Source: Myxococcales bacterium (GTDB taxonomy: Bacteria; Myxococcota_A; Polyangia; Polyangiales; JAFGIB01). From it: a DNA stretch of 64,000 nucleotides. Positions 43,849 to 51,387 of this stretch are shown here, piece by piece; position 1 is the stretch's first letter; every line of letters starts with the position of its first letter. Under the pieces are notes generated by a model that worked only from the letters and a program-made list of their open reading frames with translations, made no database searches and was not told the origin of the DNA. Where the stretch lies: positions 1 to 64,000 of the forward strand of contig JAOUOP010000025.1 in NCBI GenBank assembly GCA_029880325.1, read 5' to 3'. The position numbers and the translations under genes are program-made.

Positions 43849-45344
43849 TTTTCTGTCACGTAGACCTTGCTGCTTGTGAAGCCGGTCTTGTCGGTGGAGA
43901 CCCCGTGCCAAGCGGATGGCAGCTGGGGCTGGGTGTGTTCGAAGGCGCGGCGGGCGTCGTGGGGGGCCAAATTGACGCAGCCGTGGGAGCGTTGCAGCCC
44001 GAAGCGCTCGTGCCAGAAAGCACCGTGAAGGGCGACGGAGCCCTCGAAGTACTGGGCGTAGGGCACGTCATCGATACTGTAGCGATCATCGCCGGCCTCG
44101 GGGCCGAGATCGCTCATGGTTGCGGTCAGCAGCTTACGGCGGATCTCGAAGAGGCCCGTGGGCGTCGGGTGTTCGGACAGGCCGCTCGAGACCAGGGTCG
44201 CGTACACGGGGCGGTCGCCGTCGTAGAGCACCATGGTCTGGCTGCCGAGATTGACGTGGACCCAGCGCTCCTCGGGGCCCACGCCCTTGGGGCGTGCGAC
44301 GGCCTCGGCGACGGCGAGGAACCAGTGCTTGAGGTAGCGACCGTCCTCGAGGCGGTGGAAGGTGCGCGTATCGACGCGCTCATAGCCGGCCCAGGGCACC
44401 AGAGCCAGACGGGCGAAGGGCGGATGGGCCTCGTCGGCGACCATGCGCAGGCTGCCATCGTCGCGGCGCTTGACCTCGAAGGGCTGGGCCTCGCGCACCG
44501 CCCAGGCCAGGGGCAGAGACCGCTGCTCGTCGAGCTCGACGCCGCGGAAATCCGACCCCGTGCGCTCCAGCAGACGGGCCTGTTGGACATAGCTACCACG
44601 CACGGTTCGCACGAAACGCCGGCCCTCGCGCTCCTCGAAGCCGGCGGCGGCCACGAAAAAGCCGCGATCGAGGAAGCGGCGCACCACCGCGGGGCGCTCG
44701 AGTTCGTCGGCAAGCTCACCCGCCCAGAAGCGCTCGGCGCGCTTTTCGCTCTTTTTCGCGAGTTCGAAGTAGCGCTCCACGAAGGCCTGGGCGCGGCGCT
44801 GATCGGCGCGGCCGGGGAGGCGGTGGTACTCCGGCACGCGGGGCTCCTTCACGAAATAGTAGCGGTAGGGCAAAGCGCTTTCGGTGGCGTCCTCGGGGTC
44901 GGCCGGGCCTGCGGGAATGGCGGTGTTTTCGCGGGCCTGGCCGGCGGGCACCAGCTCGATGCCCTCTCCGATGCAGACGAAACCGCGCGGGTGGAGGCTG
45001 TACCAGCCGCTATTGCAGGTGGGCGTCTTCACCGGCGCCCCGCCGAGGCGCAGGGCCGCGCCAACACGCACCCAGCCCAGCACCATCGCCTCGGGCTCGG
45101 GTTGCTCGCGCACCCGCAGCTGGGTCCCGGTGACCCGACCGCGCAGGGGGAAGTCGCGGTCGAGGGCGGCCCGGGCCTGCTGTTCGCCCAGGGAGTTCGC
45201 ACTCGGCGCCGAGTGAGGCGGCGGCTGCTCGGCAGCGGTGGTCGCGGCTGGTGCAGCCAGCAAGGATGCACCTGGAGCCGGCTGCTTCGCAGCGTCACAG
45301 CCCAGCAGCGCAAGTACGCAGCAAAGGGTCGGAGTCGCGCGCAT
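43845..45344 (-). CDS. L,D-transpeptidase (YkuD) lipoprotein
   Basis: This 499-residue protein has a lipoprotein signal ending A-L-L-G-C with Cys16, a Pro/Ala linker and an N-terminal region with an SH3-like strand pattern (about 70-125). The C-terminal YkuD domain includes V-A-L-H-G-A-F-W-H and S-H-G-C-V-N-L with catalytic Cys456 and His454. YkuD enzymes make 3-3 cross-links in peptidoglycan or attach lipoproteins to it. The very long middle region (about 150-330) is beyond the usual length. The next gene overlaps by 4 bp. A long plus-strand frame across this gene is a GC-driven shadow. Confidence 0.88.
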   Translation of the reverse strand: MRATPTLCCVLALLGCDAAKQPAPGASLLAAPAATTAAEQPPPHSAPSANSLGEQQARAALDRDFPLRGRVTGTQLRVREQPEPEAMVLGWVRVGAALRLGGAPVKTPTCNSGWYSLHPRGFVCIGEGIELVPAGQARENTAIPAGPADPEDATESALPYRYYFVKEPRVPEYHRLPGRADQRRAQAFVERYFELAKKSEKRAERFWAGELADELERPAVVRRFLDRGFFVAAAGFEEREGRRFVRTVRGSYVQQARLLERTGSDFRGVELDEQRSLPLAWAVREAQPFEVKRRDDGSLRMVADEAHPPFARLALVPWAGYERVDTRTFHRLEDGRYLKHWFLAVAEAVARPKGVGPEERWVHVNLGSQTMVLYDGDRPVYATLVSSGLSEHPTPTGLFEIRRKLLTATMSDLGPEAGDDRYSIDDVPYAQYFEGSVALHGAFWHERFGLQRSHGCVNLAPHDARRAFEHTQPQLPSAWHGVSTDKTGFTSSKVYVTEK

Positions 45345-45402
45345 CGCGGGCCCTCTCTACCACGTCTGCGCCCCAACGGACGCCACCCCGCCACCCCGCT
45401 CC

Positions 45403-45434
45403 CAGAAAGCCAGAAAGCCAGAAAGCCAGAAAGC
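45403..45434. repeat. four tandem 8-bp repeats (CAGAAAGC)
   Basis: CAGAAAGC is repeated four times without interruption and runs straight into a copy of the GTCCTGGC-core repeat. Confidence 0.8.
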
Positions 45435-45455
45435 AGCCAGGACGTTTTGCGGGAC
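45429..45455 (-). repeat. copy of the short interspersed repeat
   Basis: Minus-strand orientation: GAAAGCAGCCAGGACGTTTT, then GCGGGAC. The reverse complement matches 38477-38511 over most of its length. Confidence 0.5.
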
Positions 45456-45500
45456 ATTTCCCAGGCCCCCCCCAGAAGCCTCAGAAAACAGTATCAGAAT

Positions 45501-45524
45501 GCTGTCAGGACGTTTTTTCTCGGC
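45501..45524 (-). repeat. copy of the short interspersed repeat
   Basis: GCTGTCAGGACGTTTT shares the core of the other copies with one substitution (GTCAGGAC for GCCAGGAC). Confidence 0.4.
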
Positions 45525-45755
45525 TGTGGCAGTAGACCTGCAGGGCCAGTTACACATCGAAAGGAATTTCGGCCGTGGGATCCGGTCCGGGAGGAGGGGG
45601 CTGTGGCGGCAAACGGTGGTGCGGACAGCAGCGATGGTGTGGGCGGCAGCGGTGGCGCGAGCCCCGGCCCGAGCTCGTCGGCTTCGCGGGGGGATTGTGC
45701 AACGCCGTCCCGCGAGCTGGCGTGGCTGGTGTCCCCCCCTCCATGTTGCTCGGTC

Positions 45756-45800
45756 GGTTGCCGCTCCGGTGGTTGCCGCTCCGGTGGTTGCCGCTCCGGT
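45756..45800. repeat. three tandem 15-bp repeats
   Basis: GGTTGCCGCTCCGGT is repeated three times with no gaps or mismatches. There are no spacers, so it is not a CRISPR array. Confidence 0.8.
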
Positions 45801-45861
45801 GGGCCGACCCTGACCACCACAGATGCGTGACCCCTCGCGGCGACTGGGCGGCCCGGCTGCT

Positions 45862-45888
45862 CCGAAAAGTGTCCTGGCAGCTTTTCGG
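45862..45888 (+). repeat. palindromic copy of the short interspersed repeat
   Basis: CCGAAAAG (45862-45869) and CTTTTCGG (45881-45888) are perfect complements around TGTCCTGGCAG. This is the most symmetrical copy and suggests that the family forms a hairpin. Confidence 0.5.
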
Positions 45889-45933
45889 TGAGCACACTGC
45901 ATAGTTGCCCGGGATCCTGGGGGCCGGGGGCAT

Positions 45934-48300
45934 TCAGCTTTTGTCGAAGAGAACTGGCTCGCTTTCGAAGTTTCGGGCGCTGTTGACCATGATGGTGGTG
46001 GGGAGCACTTCCAACATGGCGTTCATGCGGTCGAAGAAGGCGTCGACTGCTGCGCGCGCCGCCTGCTCGGCCTGCATGCGTTCTGCGGTGCCGATCTCGT
46101 CTTCACCCCGAACCGGCGCGTCGTCCATGGAGTCCCGCGGCGACAATAGCTCCGGTAACTTCAAGCCAAGTAATGCCAGGTCCGCTCCCACGCTTTGCTC
46201 GGCCATGATCTGCGGCACCGTGCGTCCTTCACGCAATAGGACTTTGGCTGTGGCACGCAGGCGCGCTGCGGTGATGTACTGTCCGACCATGCGACAGGCC
46301 TCGGCGCGCTCGCGCTCGGTGTCGACGATGGTGTGCAGGGTGACCCGGGCGCTGCGCAGCGCGTGGTCCGAGGTCAGCAAGAAGGCCAAGAGCAACATCA
46401 GGCCGCCGTTTTGCTCAAGGCCCCCCCAGTAGATGTGAACTTCAGGCGGGCGGCGATTTTTGCGGCTGTTACCGCCGCCACCCATGAGCTGGCCGTCTTT
46501 GTTGTTGACCAGCAGCACCGAACGCTCGAGCCTCGCCAGGTCCGCGAGCATTTCCACGAAGGCCATGCGGCGCTCGGGCTTGGTCGGCCAGCCGAGCATC
46601 ACAGAGTTGCACTCCAAGTTACCAACCCCGTAGGCCTGGGTGGTGGTGATGATGCCGCGGTAGATGTCGCTGACGATGTCGACCCGGTAAAAGACGTTGG
46701 GGAATTCCTCGGCGATGCGCTGGCCGGCACTCACAGCCAGGTCCTTCCTGTAGCGCGCGTGCTCGGCAATTGTTCCCTTGATCAGGTGGGCGTAGCTGAC
46801 GATGCCACGCTCCTGCACGATGGCGCTGCCCAGGCGCAGCAAGTAGGTGCGCTTGTTGGGATGCCCACCCAGGATCAAGAGATTTGGCCGCCAGTTGAGC
46901 GGGTGAAATTCAGCCGCTTTCAACCGATGCAGCGCACTGCGCACCAATGCCGCCCAGATGCCATGACGGGCGTCGCCATAGGTCGTCCCCAGAACCCTGC
47001 GCTGCGTCAGCGCGTAGATGCCCGCACTGACCAGGAGCGCGATGAACATCGCCCGAATGTCGATGATGCTCATCACGTAGAAGCAGGCCATGGCCCCCGC
47101 CAGGCTGACACCGGCCGGCACCCCGAAGTCCGGACGAAAGCTCGGGCTCGCCGCCCAGCGCTCGAGCCCACACGCCAGGTTCGTAAAGCCGTAGGTGACC
47201 AGGAAGAACATGGTCAGGATCGGCGCCACCAGGTCGAGATCGCCAAGCACGATGCCCGTCTGCGCCAACCCAAAGGTCAGAAGCAGTCCCGCCACCGGTT
47301 CCTGATTCTGGCCAAAGCCCCGCCCAAAGATGCGCGGCACGTGCCCGTCCTGGGCCAGCGCCTGCAGCGTGCGCGGCGCCGTCAGTACGCTCGAGAGCGC
47401 ACTGGAGAGCGTCGCGGCCCACACGCCCACGTAGATCAGCGACGGCACGGCCGCGATCTTCCAGACGATGCCCATGTCGTCCTGGAGTTCCTGCAGGCTG
47501 GCGTTCTTCACCAGCCAAAAGGGAATCGCCATGTAGATCACCATGCACAGCAGGATCGATGACAGCGTGCCCCGCGGAATCGACTTGCGCGGATCGCGCA
47601 GGTCTCCGGACATGCTGACGCCGGCCATGATGCCGGTGACGGCCGGAAAGAAGACGGCGAAGACCTCGGTAAAACCCTTGCCCTCGGCCGGCGCTCCCCA
47701 ACGCAGCTCGGGCTGCGGCGTTTCGGCTCCCCCCAGAAAAAACGACATGAGCGAGACGGCGATGCCCACCATCACGAAGAACTGCAGCTTGATCGCCAGC
47801 TCGGCGCTCTTGATCGACAGCACCGTCAAGCCGACGAGACACAGGCTCCCCACCAGCTTCTCCAACGTGAAGCCACCGAAGATTTCCGTCTGCAGCACCG
47901 GCAGGATCGCCGCCAACGACTCGGTGAAGCCCACGATGTAGAACGTCACGCCCAGGGCCTGCCCCAAGAAGAGCGGGATGCCGATGGCCGCCCCGGCCGG
48001 CGCCCCCAGGGAGCGGCTGATCATGTAATAGGCGCCGCCAGCGCCCACCGTGCGATTGGTGGCGATGGAGGCCACCGAAAGTCCCGTGGCGATCGAGATC
48101 AAGTGCGAGACCGCCACCACGAGCAGCGCCCCCAGGAGCCCCTGGTGCCCGACCACCCAGCCGAAGCGCAGGTACATCACGACCCCGAGGATCGTGAGCA
48201 CGCTGGGCGTAAAGACCCCGCCGAAGGTCCCGAAACGCCCGCTGCCCGCAGCCTCGACGGCGGACGCGGCCTGGCTGTCCAGACGGCGGTTTCGCTTCAC
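45934..48300 (-). CDS. SLC12-type amino acid/cation-chloride cotransporter family protein
   Basis: This 788-residue membrane protein has about 12 transmembrane helices in its first 450 residues, with G-T-F-G-G-V-F-T-P-S-V-L-T-I-L-G at helix 1 and V-G-A-G-G-A-Y-Y-M-I-S-R in helix 3, both typical of the APC superfamily's SLC12 branch. A cytoplasmic C-terminal domain of about 300 residues follows, with the G-W-P motif seen in cation-chloride cotransporters. Eukaryotic relatives move Na+, K+ and Cl- together; the bacterial substrate is not known. GTG 48300 was chosen over an Arg-rich extension to 48393. Confidence 0.82.
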   Translation of the reverse strand: MKRNRRLDSQAASAVEAAGSGRFGTFGGVFTPSVLTILGVVMYLRFGWVVGHQGLLGALLVVAVSHLISIATGLSVASIATNRTVGAGGAYYMISRSLGAPAGAAIGIPLFLGQALGVTFYIVGFTESLAAILPVLQTEIFGGFTLEKLVGSLCLVGLTVLSIKSAELAIKLQFFVMVGIAVSLMSFFLGGAETPQPELRWGAPAEGKGFTEVFAVFFPAVTGIMAGVSMSGDLRDPRKSIPRGTLSSILLCMVIYMAIPFWLVKNASLQELQDDMGIVWKIAAVPSLIYVGVWAATLSSALSSVLTAPRTLQALAQDGHVPRIFGRGFGQNQEPVAGLLLTFGLAQTGIVLGDLDLVAPILTMFFLVTYGFTNLACGLERWAASPSFRPDFGVPAGVSLAGAMACFYVMSIIDIRAMFIALLVSAGIYALTQRRVLGTTYGDARHGIWAALVRSALHRLKAAEFHPLNWRPNLLILGGHPNKRTYLLRLGSAIVQERGIVSYAHLIKGTIAEHARYRKDLAVSAGQRIAEEFPNVFYRVDIVSDIYRGIITTTQAYGVGNLECNSVMLGWPTKPERRMAFVEMLADLARLERSVLLVNNKDGQLMGGGGNSRKNRRPPEVHIYWGGLEQNGGLMLLLAFLLTSDHALRSARVTLHTIVDTERERAEACRMVGQYITAARLRATAKVLLREGRTVPQIMAEQSVGADLALLGLKLPELLSPRDSMDDAPVRGEDEIGTAERMQAEQAARAAVDAFFDRMNAMLEVLPTTIMVNSARNFESEPVLFDKS

Positions 48301-48386
48301 GGTGCCCCGACCCTGGCATGGTGAAGATCTCTCGGCAAATCCGCGACCGGCGCAGACTCCGCGGGCCCCTCGGGTATGCTGCCGGC

Positions 48387-49265
48387 GTGCCACTGCCGGA
48401 CAATTTCGTGGGCGCCGTCCACCACTGCGACAATCTCGAGCTGCTGGCGAAGCTACCGGACGCCTCGGTGGATCTGATCTACATCGATCCCCCCTTCAAT
48501 ACCGGCAAGGTCCAAAAGCGCCGAAATCTCCGCACCCAACGGGTGACAGGGGACGAGCCCGGCGACCGCACCGGCTTCGGCGGTCGCCGCTACCGCACCG
48601 AGGCCCTGTCGACGACCGCCTACGACGATCGCCACGACGACTACCTGGCCTTCCTCGAGCCGCGCATCGCCGAGGCCCATCGCGTGCTGGCCGACCACGG
48701 CAGTCTCTACTTCCACATCGACTACCGCGAAGTCCACTACTGCAAGCTGCTGATCGATACCATCTTCGGCCGCGACAACTTCTTGAACGAAATCATCTGG
48801 GCCTACGACTACGGTGGCCGCCCCAAAAACCGCTGGCCAGCCAAGCACGACACCATCCTCTTTTACGCCAAGCGCGCTGGCGCCCACGTCTTCAATCGCG
48901 ACGAGATCGATCGCGAGCCCTACATGGCCCCCGGACTGGTCGGCCCCGAAAAAGCCGCCCGCGGCAAGCTGCCCACCGACACCTGGTGGCACACCATCGT
49001 CAGCCCCACGGGCAAGGAAAAGCTCGGCTACCCCACCCAAAAGCCCCTGGGCGTGCTGCGCCGCATCGTGCGCGCCTCGGCCCCACCCGGCGGTCTCGTG
49101 CTCGATTTTTTCGCAGGCAGCGGCAGCGCTGGCGCCGCCGCCCTCGACTGCGGTCGCCGCTTCCTCTTGGCCGACAATAACCCCGAAGCCATCGCCACCA
49201 TGGGCCGCCGCTTCGCCGACCGCGACGACGTCGCCTTCTTCACCGACGCCCCCACTCCCACGTAA
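48387..49265 (+). CDS. beta-class adenine or cytosine DNA methyltransferase (orphan)
   Basis: This protein of about 292 residues has motif IV D-P-P-F-N-T-G early and the SAM-binding motif I D-F-F-A-G-S-G late. That order defines the beta class of amino-methyltransferases. DPPF suggests N6-adenine, though N4-cytosine cannot be excluded. No restriction endonuclease is beside it, so a regulatory or protective role is possible. GTG 48387 starts at the family edge (P-L-P-D-N-F-V-G); ATG 48318 would add 23 Arg-rich residues and leave only 17 bp to the divergent transporter start. Confidence 0.85.
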   Translation: MPLPDNFVGAVHHCDNLELLAKLPDASVDLIYIDPPFNTGKVQKRRNLRTQRVTGDEPGDRTGFGGRRYRTEALSTTAYDDRHDDYLAFLEPRIAEAHRVLADHGSLYFHIDYREVHYCKLLIDTIFGRDNFLNEIIWAYDYGGRPKNRWPAKHDTILFYAKRAGAHVFNRDEIDREPYMAPGLVGPEKAARGKLPTDTWWHTIVSPTGKEKLGYPTQKPLGVLRRIVRASAPPGGLVLDFFAGSGSAGAAALDCGRRFLLADNNPEAIATMGRRFADRDDVAFFTDAPTPT

Positions 49266-49457
49266 ATCGAACAGACCCGCGCAATTTCGTCAGCCAAGCC
49301 CGGGCTTGACATCGCCTCGCATTCGGGCGGACACGGGTTGGGCCCGAGGCCAGATGATCGCGCGGGCGATCCAGGGTAGGCTCCCTGGCTTGGTCGCAGG
49401 ACGCGAGCATCGGAAGGCCTCGAGCTGCCCAAAAGCGCCCGGCCAAGAACATCCCAA

Positions 49458-51365
49458 ATGACAGCGAAGTTGGACAGCAAGCTGCCGGCCGACCGGGTCC
49501 TGGTCACCGTCGGCACCATGTGTGGCGTCTCGAGCGTCGGCACCACCCTGACGCGGCGTGCGCTCATCGAGGGCGATCCGAGCGCCATCGCCTGGGCCGC
49601 CGTCGACGCCGGCCTGTGCGAGGCGGAGCTGGGCGACGGCGCCCCCACCACCCCGCCGCGTTTTCGACTGCTCGCCGCCGCCGGCGCTCCCGACGAAGCT
49701 GGCCAGGCCCTGTCGCCGGCTCAAATCGAGGAGCGCTTCGGCCCCCAGCTGCGCGCCGCCATGGGCATCCGCGCGCTCGACCCGGCCTCGATCCCCGAGC
49801 ACCTGCCCACCGACGTCGGCGCCCCCCTGCCCCACGACCTGGAGCACGGCGGCCTGCGCCGGCTGTCGGGCACCAGTTTCGAAGCCATCCGCGCCTCCGC
49901 CTTCCGCGACATGTTCGGGCTGTTCCAGAACGAGCCGGAGCTGGGGCCGAGCCTGCAATCCCAGCTCTTTCTCTACGGGGGTCTGGGCGCCCTTTCTGCC
50001 CTGCCCCGGCCGCTGCCCGAGATCCTGCCCCAGGCCCACCTCTTCCGCGTCGCCGCCGGCTGCGCCTTCGGCGGCCAGGAACAGGTGCAAAACCTGGGCT
50101 TCGGCATGCAGCCGGGTAGCGCCGGCGCCCGCGAGCGCAAGGGTGACCGCCTGGCCTACCGCCTGGCCGCCTCCCTCAACACCCACGGCCCGGCCCTGCT
50201 CAACACGCTGCTGTCGCCGGCCTACAACCTCTCGAAGGTGCGCAAAAACCCGGAGTTGCTCGACGGCCTGATCTGCCCCGACTCCCAGTTGCGCAACGTG
50301 CCCCAGGCCCCGATGGTGGTCAGCGGCGCCTGCGCCAGCGCCCTTTTGGCCCTGGCCGATCTCTCGCCCCAGCTGCTGCAGGGCGACTACCCCGGCACCC
50401 ACGCGCCGAAGCTGGTGCTGTGGACGGCCGCCGACGCCGGGCTGCAGCCCGACGCCCGCACCATCGAGGGCTTCGGCCCCGGCGCCATGATCAGCCGCGA
50501 AAAGCTCGCGGAGCTCAACGCGGGTCGCGAGGGCAGCGAGCTGCGCAGCCTCGCAGAAGCCCTGGCCCCCTTCGACCGCGACGCCTGCGGCACGGTCATC
50601 GGCCACGGCGGTTCGGGCCTTTTGGTCACCACCCTGCGCTTTGCCGTCGAGCAGCAGCTCGACATCAGCGCCATCATTACCGGCTGGGGCCAGAGCGGTG
50701 AAACCGGCGGCAAGGGCCACTTCGCCGGCGTCGGCTTCGGCGGCGAAAACGCCACCATCCTGGCCCTGCGCATGGCCGAAAAAGCCCACGGCTACGGCGT
50801 CGAGAGCTTCACCCACCTGGTCGCCCACGCCACCGGCACGCGCACCAATTCGCGCACCGACCTGACCACCATCGAGCGCGCCCGCCGCGCCGCCGCCGGC
50901 AAGGACGAAAGCGCCCGGCTGCCGCGCATGACCGTCAGCGCGCCCAAGTCCCTGGGCGACGGCCACACCATGGGCGAAGCGGGCCTGCGCGCCGCCGGCG
51001 AGGCCATCGACCACCTGCTGGGCCGGGCCTCGGTGGGCGTGCCCTCGCTCAAGCACCTCGACCCCGACCTGGCCGACTGCCTGGAGCACTTCGACATCAG
51101 CGCCTCAGCGGTCGCCGGCAACGACGATGGCGGCGCCCTGATCTCGGCCCAGGGCTTCGGCGGCTACGACGCGGCCATGGCCATGCGCGCCGCCAACCCC
51201 GACGCCCTGCGCCGCTACCACTTCGACGACCCGCGCCTGCTCGATGCGTATCTGGAGCGTCACGGCGAGATCCGCCGCGAGCGCGAGGCCCGCGAGTATG
51301 AGGCCCGCGCCCGCGCCGGCGCCGCGCTCGCCCTGGCCGAGCGCCACCGCTGGCCGGGGCTCTGA
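49458..51365 (+). CDS. beta-ketoacyl synthase, unusually long stand-alone form
   Basis: This 635-residue protein is a thiolase-fold ketosynthase with a complete catalytic triad: Cys292 in S-G-A-C-A-S-A, His457 in H-A-T-G-T, His503 in G-H-T-M-G-E-A-G. Normal KAS II enzymes have about 410 residues; here about 130 extra lie in front of the active-site Cys, plus a charged C-terminal tail (E-I-R-R-E-R-E-A-R-E-Y-E-A). No acyl carrier protein, acyltransferase or reductase gene stands nearby. It should condense acyl units in fatty acid or polyketide-like synthesis; the pathway is unknown. Confidence 0.85.
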   Translation: MTAKLDSKLPADRVLVTVGTMCGVSSVGTTLTRRALIEGDPSAIAWAAVDAGLCEAELGDGAPTTPPRFRLLAAAGAPDEAGQALSPAQIEERFGPQLRAAMGIRALDPASIPEHLPTDVGAPLPHDLEHGGLRRLSGTSFEAIRASAFRDMFGLFQNEPELGPSLQSQLFLYGGLGALSALPRPLPEILPQAHLFRVAAGCAFGGQEQVQNLGFGMQPGSAGARERKGDRLAYRLAASLNTHGPALLNTLLSPAYNLSKVRKNPELLDGLICPDSQLRNVPQAPMVVSGACASALLALADLSPQLLQGDYPGTHAPKLVLWTAADAGLQPDARTIEGFGPGAMISREKLAELNAGREGSELRSLAEALAPFDRDACGTVIGHGGSGLLVTTLRFAVEQQLDISAIITGWGQSGETGGKGHFAGVGFGGENATILALRMAEKAHGYGVESFTHLVAHATGTRTNSRTDLTTIERARRAAAGKDESARLPRMTVSAPKSLGDGHTMGEAGLRAAGEAIDHLLGRASVGVPSLKHLDPDLADCLEHFDISASAVAGNDDGGALISAQGFGGYDAAMAMRAANPDALRRYHFDDPRLLDAYLERHGEIRREREAREYEARARAGAALALAERHRWPGL

Positions 51366-51387
51366 ACGAGGCCTCCGAGCGCTCAGC

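Larger units (their letters stand above)
45345..45933. other. intergenic region rich in short repeats
   Basis: This 589-bp stretch between the two minus-strand genes holds no supported gene. It contains four 8-bp tandem repeats (45403-45434), three 15-bp tandem repeats (45756-45800) and three copies of the GTCCTGGC-core repeat. The promoter of the L,D-transpeptidase operon should lie at its left edge. Confidence 0.6.

Noticed and set aside
45756..45800. possible CRISPR-like repeat array
   Set aside because: The three 15-bp units are directly adjacent with no spacers, and no cas genes are present.
43905..45830. 641-codon open frame on the plus strand
   Set aside because: It is antisense to the YkuD lipoprotein gene with a conserved catalytic site; its length reflects high GC at third positions.
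49290..51089. 599-codon minus-strand frame across the ketosynthase gene
   Set aside because: The plus-strand protein has a complete catalytic triad; the antisense translation is Gly/Ala/Gln-rich without motifs.
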